The position numbers and the translations under genes were made by a program. The notes under the pieces are model-generated. The model did no database searches. It was given only the letters and a program-made list of their open reading frames with translations, and was not told where the DNA came from. Below, piece by piece: positions 1-8,953 of a stretch of 64,000 bases of DNA. The first letter of the stretch is position 1. The number at the start of each line of letters is the position of its first letter. The DNA is from Kitasatospora atroaurantiaca (GTDB lineage: Bacteria; Actinomycetota; Actinomycetes; Streptomycetales; Streptomycetaceae), in contig NZ_VIVR01000001.1 in assembly GCF_007828955.1 (NCBI RefSeq), positions 1,922,001 to 1,986,000 of the forward strand, in the 5' to 3' direction.

Positions 1-2845
1 GTGTCGTGTACAGGGTGCAGAGCACCAGACGGCCGTACAGCACCGCCCCGTCGGCGGTGTGGTTGGTCGACCCGATGTCCGCCAGCGCCTCCGTGATCAT
101 GCGCTCGCCCGTCTCCGGGTCGCTGTCGAACAGCGCCTCGCCGAGCCGGATCTGGAGCAGCGGCACCTCCTGCGGGGCGCCCAGTTCCTCGGCCAGTCCG
201 ATCGCCCGCCGGTAGGCGGCGGCCGCGTGGGCCGAGTCGCCCTGCTTCGCCGCGTTCTCGGCCCGGGCGGCGAGTGCCTCGGACATGCCCCAGCGGTCAC
301 CGGCCCGGGTGAACAGCTCCAGAGCCTCCTCGCTGTCCCGGACCGCCTGCTCGAGGCCGCCGACCCAGTCGTTGAGCATCCGGGCCCGGATCTGCAGGAT
401 GAACGCGAGGTCGCCGTCCCGGCCGTGGCGGCGGCAGCCCTCGACGGAGTCGTCCAGCAGCGGCCGCAACTCGTCCATCTCCCCCGAGAGGAAGGCGGCG
501 AACACCCGCAGCAGGACGGGGAACCGGTAGGACTGCGGCAGGTCCGGGGTGTACGTCCGCAGCACCCGGCGGGACGTCTCGGCCGCCTCGGGGTCGCCGA
601 GGGTGGCCATGTTCCCGGTGAACATGCTCACCAGCCGGTGCAGTTGGACCTGTCGACGGGCCTCCTGGAGCATCTCCGGAGACATCGGGAGCGGCTCGTC
701 CAGCGGACCGCTGAAAAGCGGGACGGGCGGCGGGGCGTCGTCGGCGTACGGGTCCGGGCCGAGCGTGCAGATCGCCTCGTACCAGCTGCGTGCCTCGGTG
801 CGGTAGTCGCGCAGGGACCAGAACCAGCTCATCCCCAGTGCGAGGACGAGCGCCTCCTGCTCCTCACCGGTGTCCACGGCGCGGCGCAGCGCGGCCCGGA
901 TGTTGTCCTGCTCGCGCTCCAGGACGGCGAGCCAGTGCAGTTGTTCGGGGCCGTGCAGCTTCAGCTCGGCCTGGCGGACGAGCTCGCGGAAGCAGCTGAT
1001 GTGGCGCTGCGCGGCCTCGTCCTCGGCGTCCTCGGCGAGGCGCTCGGCGGCGTACTCGTGGATGGTCTCCAGCATCCAGTACCGGGGTTCGGAGCCGAGA
1101 CCGGCGACCAGCAGGGACTTGTCGACCAGCGAGAGCAGCAGGTCGGCGACCTCCTCGCGGGGCACCTCGGTGCCGTCCGCGCAGACCTGCTCGGCTTCCT
1201 CCAGGGTGCAGCCGCCGGCGAAGGCGGAGAGCCGGCGCAGGACGGCCCGCTCGCGCTTGCCCAGCAGGTCCCAACTCCAGTCCACCACCGCGCGCAGGGT
1301 CTGCTGGCGGGGCAGCAGGGTGCGCGAGCCGGCGGTGAGCAGGGCGAAGCGGCCGTCGAGGCGATCGGCGATCTGGCGTGGCGTCAGTCCGCGGAGCCGG
1401 GCGGCGGCCAGCTCGATGGCCAGCGGCAGACCGTCCAGGCGGCGGCAGATCTCGGCACAGGCCGCGGGGGCCTCGGCCGGGTCGAAGCCGGGGCGGGCCG
1501 CCGCACCGCGCTCGGCGAACAGTCGTAGCGCGGCCGGGTCCGGCAGCGGCTCCACCGGCAGGACGACCTCGCCGGGTACGCCGAGCGGCTCCCTGCTGGT
1601 CGCCAGGACGGTCAACCCCAGGCACTCGGCGAGGAGTTGGTCGGCCAGGTCGGCCGAGGCCTGGATCAGGTGCTCGCAGTTGTCGAGGACCAGCAGCATC
1701 CGGCGCTGGGCGCAGTGCTCGACGATCCGCCGTACCGGGTCGTCGGGCCGGCTCTCCATCACCTCGGCCACCGCGCTGCCGGTGTGCAGCACGGTCTCGC
1801 GCAGGCCCAGGGCGGAGAGCACCGCTCCGGGCACGGCGGTCGGGTCCTCCAGCGGGGCCAGCTCGGCGATCCAGACGCCGTCCGGCCAGTTCCCGGCGGC
1901 CTGTTCGGCCCGGCCGGTCTCGACCGAGAGGCGGGTCTTGCCGGAGCCGCCGGGGCCGGTGAGGGTGGTGAGCCGGCCGGCCGCCAGGGCGCCCCTGAGC
2001 GCGGTGAGGTCGCCGTCCCGGCCGACGAAGCTGGTCAGCCGGGGCCGCAGGTTGCCGCCTGCCCGGGGTGACACGGACTGAGGCACCGGCCGCGGGATCG
2101 GACCGGGCGTCGGCGCGTCCTCGGCCGGCTGCAGCAACTCGCGGTGGAGCGCTTTGAGTTGAGCGCCGGGGTCGGCGCCGAGCTCGTCGGCGAGGGCCCG
2201 CCGGGCCGTCTCGTACTGGCGCAGCGCCTCCGCGGTACGGCCGCTGTCGCGCAGTGCGCGGATCAGCAGGACCTGCACCTGCTCGTCCAGCGGCCGCTGT
2301 TCGCAGAGCTCGGCGAGCTCCGCGGTGAGCTCGGAGGCCCGCCCGAGCTCGAGCTCGGCGGTGATCCGGTGCCGCCGGGCCTCGTCGCGCTGGGTCTCCA
2401 GGCGGGTGGCCGGGCCGCCGCGGTCGGGCAGGTCGGCCAGGGCCGGGCCGCGCCAGAGCGTGAGCGCCGCGTTCAGCCGCTCGGCGGCGCGGGCGTGGTC
2501 GGCCCCCTCCAGCGCCTGGCGCCCCTCCGCCGCCAGGCGCTGGAACTCCCCCAGGTCGGTGTGCTCGCCGGTCAGCCAGTACCCGGCCGGGCCGGAGCCG
2601 ATCTCGTCCCGCCCGATGGTCCGGCGCAGCCGCCCGACCAGGGTCTGCAGGGCGGCGGTGGAGTCCTGCGGGGGCTCCGCGCCCCAGACCTCGTCGACCA
2701 GCAGGTCCGCCGGGACCGGCCGCCCCTGCCGCAGGACCAGTGCTGCCAGCAGCGCGCGCAGTCTCGCGCCGCCCAGCGGGATGGGGGTGCCGTCGTCGTG
2801 GTGGGCCGTGGTCGTTCCGAGGATGCCGTAGTGCACGGGGACCAT
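1..2845 (-). CDS. AfsR/SARP-type transcriptional regulator with NB-ARC ATPase (3' end outside window)
   Basis: About 948 codons are visible from the ATG at 2845 and the frame is still open at base 1, so the C-terminus is missing. The N-terminus reads as a winged-helix OmpR-like DNA-binding domain (about residues 1-90), followed by a BTAD-type helical domain (about 95-240). An NB-ARC/STAND P-loop (GPGGSGKT) lies near residue 300, then an ATPase region with LLVLDNCEHL and GLPLAIELAAARL, and a helical TPR-like C-terminal part. This order is that of large SARP regulators such as AfsR, which activate secondary metabolite or differentiation genes. The start is chosen because MVPVHYGILG begins the conserved domain; no strong ribosome site is visible. 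The target cannot be inferred from neighbours. Family assignment is firm, specificity unknown. Confidence 0.9.
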   Translation of the reverse strand, partial: MVPVHYGILGTTTAHHDDGTPIPLGGARLRALLAALVLRQGRPVPADLLVDEVWGAEPPQDSTAALQTLVGRLRRTIGRDEIGSGPAGYWLTGEHTDLGEFQRLAAEGRQALEGADHARAAERLNAALTLWRGPALADLPDRGGPATRLETQRDEARRHRITAELELGRASELTAELAELCEQRPLDEQVQVLLIRALRDSGRTAEALRQYETARRALADELGADPGAQLKALHRELLQPAEDAPTPGPIPRPVPQSVSPRAGGNLRPRLTSFVGRDGDLTALRGALAAGRLTTLTGPGGSGKTRLSVETGRAEQAAGNWPDGVWIAELAPLEDPTAVPGAVLSALGLRETVLHTGSAVAEVMESRPDDPVRRIVEHCAQRRMLLVLDNCEHLIQASADLADQLLAECLGLTVLATSREPLGVPGEVVLPVEPLPDPAALRLFAERGAAARPGFDPAEAPAACAEICRRLDGLPLAIELAAARLRGLTPRQIADRLDGRFALLTAGSRTLLPRQQTLRAVVDWSWDLLGKRERAVLRRLSAFAGGCTLEEAEQVCADGTEVPREEVADLLLSLVDKSLLVAGLGSEPRYWMLETIHEYAAERLAEDAEDEAAQRHISCFRELVRQAELKLHGPEQLHWLAVLEREQDNIRAALRRAVDTGEEQEALVLALGMSWFWSLRDYRTEARSWYEAICTLGPDPYADDAPPPVPLFSGPLDEPLPMSPEMLQEARRQVQLHRLVSMFTGNMATLGDPEAAETSRRVLRTYTPDLPQSYRFPVLLRVFAAFLSGEMDELRPLLDDSVEGCRRHGRDGDLAFILQIRARMLNDWVGGLEQAVRDSEEALELFTRAGDRWGMSEALAARAENAAKQGDSAHAAAAYRRAIGLAEELGAPQEVPLLQIRLGEALFDSDPETGERMITEALADIGSTNHTADGAVLYGRLVLCTLYTT

Positions 2846-2998
2846 TCTGGTCGACGGCCCTGCCCGCGCACGTACATTTGTCCGTCCGGAACCACCGCCC
2901 CGCGCCGACCGTTCACCGGGGACGGCTTGTCCGGGGCGTACCCCGCCCGGCATGATCGACCTTCGTCCTCCCAGCGACCCCATCGGAGCCCCACCGCC

Positions 2999-3814
2999 AT
3001 GACCTTCGCCGACACGCAGCGCTCGCGCAGCGAGGACAGCCGGATCAGCCCGGTCTTCTGGGTGCTCCTGGCGACCCTCGGCACCGCCGGCTGGGCGATC
3101 TCGACCGGCTACGGCAACGCCGGCTTCGGCGTGTTCCTGTTCGTGGTGGCCGGCTGGATGGTCTCGCTCTGCCTCCACGAGTACGCGCACGCCCGTACCG
3201 CGATGCACAGCGGGGACATCACGATAGGGTCCAAGGGCTATCTGACGCTCAATCCGTTCAAGTACGCCAACGCGATCTTCAGCTTCGTCCTGCCGGTGGT
3301 CTTCGTGATCCTCGGCGGCATCGGCCTGCCGGGCGGCGCGGTCTACATCGAGCGACACCGCATCCAGGGCCGGCTCAAGCACAGCCTGATCTCGGCCGCG
3401 GGCCCGCTGGTGAACGTGCTCTGCGCGGCGGCGCTGCTGATCCCGGTCGGCGCGGGCTGGCTGGACGACCCGGCCGTGCACGCCGTCTACGAGGGCCACG
3501 AGCTGAGCGTCTCACCGCTGGCGGCGGCCTTCGGCTTCCTCGGTCTGCTCCAGGTGAGCGCGGCCCTGCTGAACCTGCTGCCCGTCCCGGGCCTGGACGG
3601 CTACGGCATCATCGAGCCCTGGCTGTCCCTGAAGACCCGCCGGGCGGTCGAGCCGTTCGCCCCGTACGGGCTGCTCGCGGTGTTCATCGTGCTCTGGCAG
3701 TCCGAGGTCAACCAGTGGTTCTTCTCGCTGGTCTACAACGTCATGGACCTGTTCGGCGTGGACGGCGCCTACGCCTTCCTCGGTGACTACCTGTTCCGCT
3801 TCTGGAAGCACTAG
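2999..3814 (+). CDS. Site-2 protease family (M50) membrane metalloprotease
   Basis: This 271-residue polytopic membrane protein has the zinc motif HEYAH at residues 60-64 inside a membrane helix. A second conserved motif, [13 protein letters not shown], has its Asp near residue 200, giving the third metal ligand expected for M50 proteases. The length suits the compact, PDZ-less bacterial S2P group. Such enzymes cut membrane-anchored substrates within the bilayer, often anti-sigma factors, but no substrate gene is next door. The frame stays open far upstream; the ATG at 2999 is preferred because GGAG lies about 10 bases before it and the hydrophobic protein starts just after. It is divergent from the SARP gene over about 150 bp and is followed 8 bp later by the MBL hydrolase gene, so the two are probably co-transcribed. 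Confidence 0.88.
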   Translation: MTFADTQRSRSEDSRISPVFWVLLATLGTAGWAISTGYGNAGFGVFLFVVAGWMVSLCLHEYAHARTAMHSGDITIGSKGYLTLNPFKYANAIFSFVLPVVFVILGGIGLPGGAVYIERHRIQGRLKHSLISAAGPLVNVLCAAALLIPVGAGWLDDPAVHAVYEGHELSVSPLAAAFGFLGLLQVSAALLNLLPVPGLDGYGIIEPWLSLKTRRAVEPFAPYGLLAVFIVLWQSEVNQWFFSLVYNVMDLFGVDGAYAFLGDYLFRFWKH

Positions 3815-3822
3815 CCCACCGG

Positions 3823-4563
3823 ATGCGTCGCCTGACGGTGCTGGGAACCTGCGGTGGGTGGCCGGAGGCCGGCCGGGCCGCCAGCGGCTTCCTGCTGGAG
3901 TACGACGGGTTCCGGCTCGTGCTGGACCTGGGCTACGCGACGTTCCCGCGACTGCTCGAGCACTGCCACGGCAGCGACGTCGACGCCGTGGTCGTCACCC
4001 ATGAGCACCCCGATCACTGCGCCGATCTCAGCGCCCTGTGCCGGGAGCGGTACTTCGCGGCCGACCGGGGGCCCCGTGTACCGCTCTACTGCACGCCCGG
4101 GGTGATCGAGCGCGTCCAGGCGATGGAACCGACCGAGGACCTGCTCGACGTCTTCGACGTCCACCGGCTCCCCGGCGCCCACCGGGTCGGCCCGTTCCAC
4201 CTCGACGCCGTCCCGCTGCCGCACCACGTCCCGCACGCCGGAGTACGGGTCACCGCGCCTGGGCTGACCCTGGCCTACAGCGGCGACGCCGGCCCGGACG
4301 CCGCGCTCGCGGAGCTGGGCGCCGCGGCGGATCTGTTCGTCATCGGAGCCACCCTGCAGGGCCCGCCGCCCGGCGACGACCCGCACCACCTGATGAGCGC
4401 CCTCGAAGCCGGCACCTGGGCGACCCGGGCAGGGGCCAGGCGACTGCTGCTCACGCACTTCTGGCCGGGCAGCGACAGAGCGCTCTCGGTGGCCGAAGCC
4501 CGGAGTACGTTCGCCGGCGAGGTCATCGCCGCCGACGAAGGACGGATCGTCGAGCTCGGCTAG
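3823..4563 (+). CDS. MBL-fold metallo-hydrolase
   Basis: The 246-residue protein carries the metallo-beta-lactamase zinc signature HEHPDH at residues 60-65, a later YSGDAGPD segment supplying the bridging Asp, and LLLTHFWPGSD near the C-terminus supplying the last His. The layout matches small stand-alone MBL hydrolases of the RNase Z-like/phosphodiesterase side of the superfamily. The substrate cannot be read from sequence. The gene begins 8 bp after the M50 gene and its stop codon overlaps by 4 bp the stop of the small membrane protein gene on the other strand. Confidence 0.85.
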   Translation: MRRLTVLGTCGGWPEAGRAASGFLLEYDGFRLVLDLGYATFPRLLEHCHGSDVDAVVVTHEHPDHCADLSALCRERYFAADRGPRVPLYCTPGVIERVQAMEPTEDLLDVFDVHRLPGAHRVGPFHLDAVPLPHHVPHAGVRVTAPGLTLAYSGDAGPDAALAELGAAADLFVIGATLQGPPPGDDPHHLMSALEAGTWATRAGARRLLLTHFWPGSDRALSVAEARSTFAGEVIAADEGRIVELG

Positions 4564-4745
4564 CCCTCGGTCGAGGACGCCTGTGCGAGCCGCTCGCGGC
4601 GGATGTAGAACCAGGCGATGTTGCTGGAGACGCCCGCCATCAGCACCCAGACGACCCCGAGCCAGTTGCCCTCGACGAACGAGACGACAGCGGCGGCCAC
4701 CGCCAGCACGAAGACGATCGAGGCATAGAGGGCGTTGCGGGGCAT
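4560..4745 (-). CDS. Small two-helix membrane protein
   Basis: This 61-residue protein has two hydrophobic helices (about residues 6-23 and 27-47) joined by a short loop, then a basic FYIRRERLAQ tail. It is probably an integral membrane protein with a cytoplasmic C-terminus. No family is recognised beyond short conserved actinobacterial membrane proteins. It is convergent with the MBL gene (4-bp overlap of the ends). Confidence 0.7.
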   Translation of the reverse strand: MPRNALYASIVFVLAVAAAVVSFVEGNWLGVVWVLMAGVSSNIAWFYIRRERLAQASSTEG

Positions 4746-4790
4746 GCTGAGGCTCCTGGGCTCGGGGGCTGGTCAGCACCCATTGTCACC

Positions 4791-4823
4791 GAAGGGTCCC
4801 CCACAGCGCGCAGGGGACCCTTC
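4791..4823 (-). terminator. Hairpin terminator after npdG
   Basis: Perfect 11-bp arms (4791-4801 and 4813-4823) with an 11-base loop lie 8 bp beyond the stop of the F420 reductase gene in its direction of transcription. There is no clear T-run, as is common in GC-rich actinobacterial terminators. Confidence 0.7.
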
Positions 4824-4831
4824 CGGGCACG

Positions 4832-5524
4832 TCACACGTCGGTGACGCGAAGGCCGGCGTGGGCCTTGTAGCGGCGGTTCACCGAGATCAGGTTGGCCAC
4901 CAGCGACTCCACCTGATGGGCGTTTCGCAGCCGGCCCGCGAAGATGCCGCGCATCCCCGGGATGCGGGAGGCCAGGGCCTGCACGATGTCGGTGGCCTCG
5001 CGCTCCTCGCCGAGCACCATCACGTCGGTGTCGATCTCCTCGATCGACTCGTCCTGCAGCAGCACCGCCGAGAGGTGGTGGAAGGCGGCGGTGACGCGCG
5101 AGTCCGGCAGCAGGGCGGCGGCCTGCTGGGCGGCGCTGCCCTCCGCCGGCTTGAGGGCGTACGCGCCCTGCTTGTCGAAGCCCAGCGGGTTGACGCAGTC
5201 GACGACGATCTTGCCCGCGAGCTCCTCGCGCAGGGCCTCCAGGGTCGCCGCGTGGCCCTCCCACGGCACCGCGATGATCACGATGTCGCTCTCCCGAGCC
5301 GTGGTCGCGTTGTCCGCGCCACGCACCCCGAGGCCGAGCTCGGCGGCCGAGGCCTCGGCCCGCTCGGCCGTACGGGAGCCGATGATGACCTGCTGCCCGG
5401 CCTTGGCCAGCCGGTAGGCCAGGCCGCGGCCCTGGTCGCCGGTGCCGCCCAGGACGCCGACCACGAGGTGGGAGACGTCGGGGAGCAGGTGCGCCGGGTT
5501 GGTCACTGAATCGTGGGTACTCAT
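4832..5524 (-). CDS. npdG: F420H2:NADP+ oxidoreductase (NADPH-dependent F420 reductase)
   Basis: The 230-residue protein has an N-terminal Rossmann fold with VGVLGGTGDQG near residue 24 and a basic GSRTAERA segment after the second strand, as expected for NADP binding. IIAVPWEGH, VVDCVNPLGF and the AAFHHLSA segment match the F420-dependent NADP reductase family. The enzyme moves hydride between coenzyme F420 and NADP in the cytoplasm. The frame opens 24 codons earlier, but the ATG at 5524 fits the family N-terminus. It is divergent from the 193-residue protein gene with only 47 bp between, so the promoters must overlap. Confidence 0.88.
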   Translation of the reverse strand: MSTHDSVTNPAHLLPDVSHLVVGVLGGTGDQGRGLAYRLAKAGQQVIIGSRTAERAEASAAELGLGVRGADNATTARESDIVIIAVPWEGHAATLEALREELAGKIVVDCVNPLGFDKQGAYALKPAEGSAAQQAAALLPDSRVTAAFHHLSAVLLQDESIEEIDTDVMVLGEEREATDIVQALASRIPGMRGIFAGRLRNAHQVESLVANLISVNRRYKAHAGLRVTDV

Positions 5525-5571
5525 GCCGAAGATCCTGCCAAAGCAGGGGCCGCTGCTCCATCCTGGGCGGC

Positions 5572-6153
5572 ATGGACGCGGTGAGAGTTTCAGCACTACG
5601 CGAGTCCCTGGCCGGCACCGGCTGGCTCGAGTCCACCAAGACCTTCGCGAGCGCGCTGCGCCGTTCGGTCACCCGCCGGACGGCCGCCGGCCTGCTGCTG
5701 GTCGGCACCGAGCGGTACGAGCCCTGGCACCTGGCCGCCCATCTGGACGACGAGGCCGCCTGGTCGGGGGTCCCCCGGCTGGCCCCCACCCTGCTGCGGC
5801 ACCAGGTCCCGCCGGACGCTCCGGCCCACCTCTCGTACGGCCTCGGGCTGCTGGCGGGCGCCCGGCGCGGCGCGACCGTCCTGGTGGTGGCGCCCGCCGC
5901 CGCGGGGGCGGGCCTGCTGGAGCGGGTGCAGGACGCCCGCTGCGGTGGCGCGACGGTGCTCGCGCTCGACACCGGCGACCGGGAGCTGGCGGGCCTGGCC
6001 CACGAACGGCTGGCCGTGCCGGAGGCCGAGGAGGAGCCGTTCGACCTGGTCCAGCACCTGGTCAGCGCGGCCGCGGGCGCGGCCCCGGCCACCCGCTCCC
6101 GGCTGGTCCGCCTCGCCGAGCGGCTCACGGCCTCGCCCGTCGCGCGCTGGTAG
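5572..6153 (+). CDS. Conserved hypothetical protein, 193 aa
   Basis: Not recognised as a named family. The protein is Ala/Leu/Arg-rich, soluble, with no signal peptide or membrane helix. It contains alternating strand-helix segments (GLLLVGTERY, ATVLVVAPAA, ATVLALDTGD) spaced like an alpha/beta fold, so a nucleotide- or sugar-binding Rossmann-like fold is possible but unproven. The ATG at 5572 is the first in frame. The short divergent spacing with npdG hints at shared regulation. Confidence 0.65.
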   Translation: MDAVRVSALRESLAGTGWLESTKTFASALRRSVTRRTAAGLLLVGTERYEPWHLAAHLDDEAAWSGVPRLAPTLLRHQVPPDAPAHLSYGLGLLAGARRGATVLVVAPAAAGAGLLERVQDARCGGATVLALDTGDRELAGLAHERLAVPEAEEEPFDLVQHLVSAAAGAAPATRSRLVRLAERLTASPVARW

Positions 6154-6265
6154 GACGGCGGTCGGACCCGCTGCCCCGACGGTCCCTCAACTGCAGGCTC
6201 TCCTACGCCATCGGCGCGCCCCTGACCGGCACCAAATTCGATTGCGACGCCGTCGAGCCCGACGG

Positions 6266-7594
6266 ATGATCCCCCTCGTGACGTCCCGACCTCCTGATCA
6301 GCCCCGCTGGCGCGCGCTGGCCCACAAGATCCGCCCCGACCTGGCGCCCTGGCGGTCCTCGCGCGACTTCCGCCTGCTCTGGAGCTCCGGCTGCGTCTCG
6401 GCCTTCGGCAGCTTCCTGACCTATGTCGCCGTGCCGCTGCAGATCAAGGAGCTCACCGGCTCCTCGCTCGCGGTGGGCCTGGTCGGCGCGGTGGAGCTGC
6501 TGCCGCTGATCGTCTTCGGGCTCTGGGGCGGCGCCCTCGCCGACGCCCTGGACCGCCGGAAGCTGGTGCTGTGCTCGGAGGCCGGACTCGGCCTGCTCTC
6601 CGGGCTGCTGCTGCTCAACGCCCTGCTGCCGACGCCGGTGCTCTGGCCGATCTACCTGGTGGCCGGCCTGGTCGCCGCCGTGGACGGCCTCCAGCGGCCG
6701 GCCCTGGACTCGCTCACCCCGCGGATCGTCGCGCACGACCAGCTCACCGCCGCGTTCGCCCTCAACTCCCTCTACCGCAACGCCGCTTCGGTGGCCGGCC
6801 CGGCGCTGGCCGGTGTCATCGTGGCGGTCGCCGGCGTGCAGACCGCGTACGCCCTGGACGTCGCCACCTTCGCCGTCTCACTGCTGCTGCTCGCCCGGAT
6901 GCGCGCCGTCCCGCCGCCGACCGGTGCCGAGAAGCCGTCCCTGCGCGCGATCGCCACCGGCGTGAAGTACGCCTGGAGCCGTCCGGACCTGCTGGGTACG
7001 TACGCCGTCGACACCTGCGCGATGCTCTTCGCCTACCCCGTCGCGATCTTCCCGTTCCTGGCCGGGGACCTCCACGCCGACTGGGCGCTCGGCCTGATGT
7101 ACGCCGCCACGGCCGTCGGCGCGCTGGCGGTCTCGGTGACCAGCGGCTGGACCTCCCACGTCCACCGGCACGGGCGGATGCTGGTGTTCTCCGCGCTCGG
7201 CTGGGGAGCGGCCATGGCCGTGGCCGGCCTGGTGGGCGACATCTGGCTGGTCCTGTTCTTCCTCGCCGTGGCCGGAGGCGCCGACCAGATCAGCGGGGTG
7301 GCCCGCTCGACCATCTGGAACCAGTCCATCCCGGACGAGTTGCGCGGCCGGCTGGCCGGCGTGGAACTGCTCAGCTACTCGGTCGGTCCGCACCTCGGGC
7401 AGGTCAGGGCCGGCGGCATGGCCGGACTGATCGGCGTCCGCGGCTCGGTCTGGGCGGGCGGCCTGGCCTGTGTGGTCGGCGTGCTCGGCCTGGCCGCCGC
7501 CCTGCCGAAGCTGCTGGCCTACGACGACCGCACCGACCCGCACGCCGCCGCCGTCCGGGCCGAGCACGAGGCCACGGCGGCGCTGGCCGCCTGA
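6266..7594 (+). CDS. MFS exporter, EntS-like (MFS_3)
   Basis: This 442-residue protein has about 12 hydrophobic helices and a cytoplasmic N-terminal stretch ending in RDFRLLWSSGCVSAFGSF, typical of the enterobactin-exporter-like MFS group. The loop between helices 2 and 3 carries GGALADALDRRK, the MFS signature. Members export siderophores or drugs. The ATG at 6266 and an in-frame GTG at 6278 are both possible starts. No siderophore genes are adjacent, so the cargo is open. Confidence 0.82.
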   Translation: MIPLVTSRPPDQPRWRALAHKIRPDLAPWRSSRDFRLLWSSGCVSAFGSFLTYVAVPLQIKELTGSSLAVGLVGAVELLPLIVFGLWGGALADALDRRKLVLCSEAGLGLLSGLLLLNALLPTPVLWPIYLVAGLVAAVDGLQRPALDSLTPRIVAHDQLTAAFALNSLYRNAASVAGPALAGVIVAVAGVQTAYALDVATFAVSLLLLARMRAVPPPTGAEKPSLRAIATGVKYAWSRPDLLGTYAVDTCAMLFAYPVAIFPFLAGDLHADWALGLMYAATAVGALAVSVTSGWTSHVHRHGRMLVFSALGWGAAMAVAGLVGDIWLVLFFLAVAGGADQISGVARSTIWNQSIPDELRGRLAGVELLSYSVGPHLGQVRAGGMAGLIGVRGSVWAGGLACVVGVLGLAAALPKLLAYDDRTDPHAAAVRAEHEATAALAA

Positions 7595-7629
7595 GGCCGA
7601 CGGGCCGTCAGGCCTTCGGCGAGGCGCGC

Positions 7630-7860
7630 TCAGTCCCCCTCCTGCTCCTCGACCTTGTCGTGCCAGCGCGGGTCGGTCTGCCACTCGCGGTTGCGCTCGG
7701 CGGCGATCTCCAGCGCGTGCGCGGCCTCCTCACGGCTCGCGTACGGGCCGAGGCGGTCCTTGGCCGGGCACTCCGGGCCCTCCTCGACCTTGGCGTGCTT
7801 GATGCAGTAGAACCACTCGCCCGGTTTCCCGGTGGGCTTTCGGCCGAATCCCAGTGGCAT
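7630..7860 (-). CDS. Small conserved protein, 76 aa
   Basis: The protein begins MPLGFGRKP and has GEWFYCIKHAKVEEGPECPAKDR, then YASREEAAHALEIAAERN. The tyrosine-serine-x-glutamate helix resembles half of a SPOR-like repeat, but it is too short for a firm call. Two cysteines sit about 12 residues apart. It is divergent from map with about 100 bp between. The function is unknown. Confidence 0.7.
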   Translation of the reverse strand: MPLGFGRKPTGKPGEWFYCIKHAKVEEGPECPAKDRLGPYASREEAAHALEIAAERNREWQTDPRWHDKVEEQEGD

Positions 7861-7951
7861 GACGGGTTCTCCTGTCGCTCGGTTGCTTCCTTACGGATCA
7901 TTCCCGGCAACCGTCTCGCACACACAGCCGGGTCGGCCGGGACCCGGCCGA

Positions 7952-7957
7952 TAGACT
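7952..7957 (+). promoter_or_regulatory. -10 box of map, probably leaderless
   Basis: TAGACT lies seven bases before the map ATG at 7965. In streptomycetes this spacing puts the transcription start at the ATG itself, giving a leaderless mRNA. No convincing -35 or ribosome site is seen. Confidence 0.55.
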
Positions 7958-7964
7958 CGGCGCC

Positions 7965-8810
7965 ATGGCTCTCGTACCCGGCATCCAGTCCCCCACCCGC
8001 AAGGTTCCCGCGCACATCGCGCGCCCCGAGTACGTCGGCAAGCCCAAGCCGACCCCGTACGACGGGCCCGAGGTGCAGTCCGCCGAGACCATCGAGAAGA
8101 TGCGGATCGCGGGCCGGATCGCCGCGCAGGCGATGGAGGCCGCCGCCAAGCTGATCGCGCCGGGGGTCACCACCGACGAACTCGACGCCGTCGCCCACGA
8201 GTACATGTGCGACCACGGCGCGTACCCCTCGGACCTCGGCTACCGCGGCTTCCCCAAGTCGGTCTGCACCTCGATCAACGAGGTGATCTGCCACGGCATC
8301 CCGGACTCGACGGTCCTTCAGGACGGCGACATCGTCAACATCGACGCGACCGCCTACATCCACGGCGTGCACGGCGACCTCAACGCGACGTACCTGTGCG
8401 GCAATGTGGACGAGGAGTCCAAGCTGCTCGTCGAGCGCACCCGGGAGTCACTCAACCGCGCGATCAAGGCGGTCAAGCCCGGGCGCCAGGTCAATGTGAT
8501 CGGCCGCGTCATCGAGTCCTACGCCAAGCGCTTCGACTACGGCGTGGTCCGGGACTTCACCGGGCACGGGATCAACACCTCGTTCCACTCCGGCCTGGTC
8601 ATCCCGCACTACGACAGCGACCGCGCCACCGAGGTGATCAAGCCCGGGATGACCTTCACCATCGAGCCGATGCTCACCCTGGGCACGTACGACTACGAGA
8701 TCTGGGAGGACGGCTGGACGGTGGTCACCAAGGACCGCAAGCGCACCGCCCAGTTCGAGCACACCCTGGTCGTCACGGCGGACGGCGCGGAGGTCCTCAC
8801 GCTGCCGTAG
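7965..8810 (+). CDS. map: Methionine aminopeptidase, type I
   Basis: The 281-residue enzyme removes the initiator methionine from nascent proteins. All five metal ligands are in place: Asp127 (in NIDAT), Asp138 (HGDLNAT), His201 (TGHGI), Glu234 (TIEPM) and Glu265 (QFEHT). The N-terminal extension of about 40 residues with a proline-rich [12 protein letters not shown] stretch is that of the longer actinobacterial form (MetAP1c of Mycobacterium tuberculosis). The gene is probably leaderless and is convergent with the Prim-Pol-like gene. Confidence 0.96.
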   Translation: MALVPGIQSPTRKVPAHIARPEYVGKPKPTPYDGPEVQSAETIEKMRIAGRIAAQAMEAAAKLIAPGVTTDELDAVAHEYMCDHGAYPSDLGYRGFPKSVCTSINEVICHGIPDSTVLQDGDIVNIDATAYIHGVHGDLNATYLCGNVDEESKLLVERTRESLNRAIKAVKPGRQVNVIGRVIESYAKRFDYGVVRDFTGHGINTSFHSGLVIPHYDSDRATEVIKPGMTFTIEPMLTLGTYDYEIWEDGWTVVTKDRKRTAQFEHTLVVTADGAEVLTLP

Positions 8811-8838
8811 GTGCACCGATCAAGTCGGGGTACCCCAT

Positions 8839-8914
8839 AGGGGCGCGGGGAACTGCGCGAGATCGGAAGGCGACGACCTGTGCCCTACCGCCTCGCGCAG
8901 TTCCTCGCGCCCCT
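8839..8914. terminator. Long inverted repeat, Streptomyces-type dispersed element / bidirectional terminator
   Basis: Arms 8839-8861 and 8892-8914 pair over 23 bp with one mismatch, around a 30-base loop. The element lies between the convergent map and Prim-Pol-like genes. Sixteen bases of the first arm (8840-8855) recur exactly, inverted, at 53612-53627. This word is a familiar intergenic repeat in streptomycete genomes. Confidence 0.75.
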
Positions 8915-8953
8915 GCTGTAGTTGCTCGTCTGCCTGATCCACGGCGGAGCCGC

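Noticed and set aside
59..1528. Long plus-strand open frame under the SARP gene
   Set aside because: It is the antisense shadow of the SARP regulator, with no family similarity and no ribosome site.
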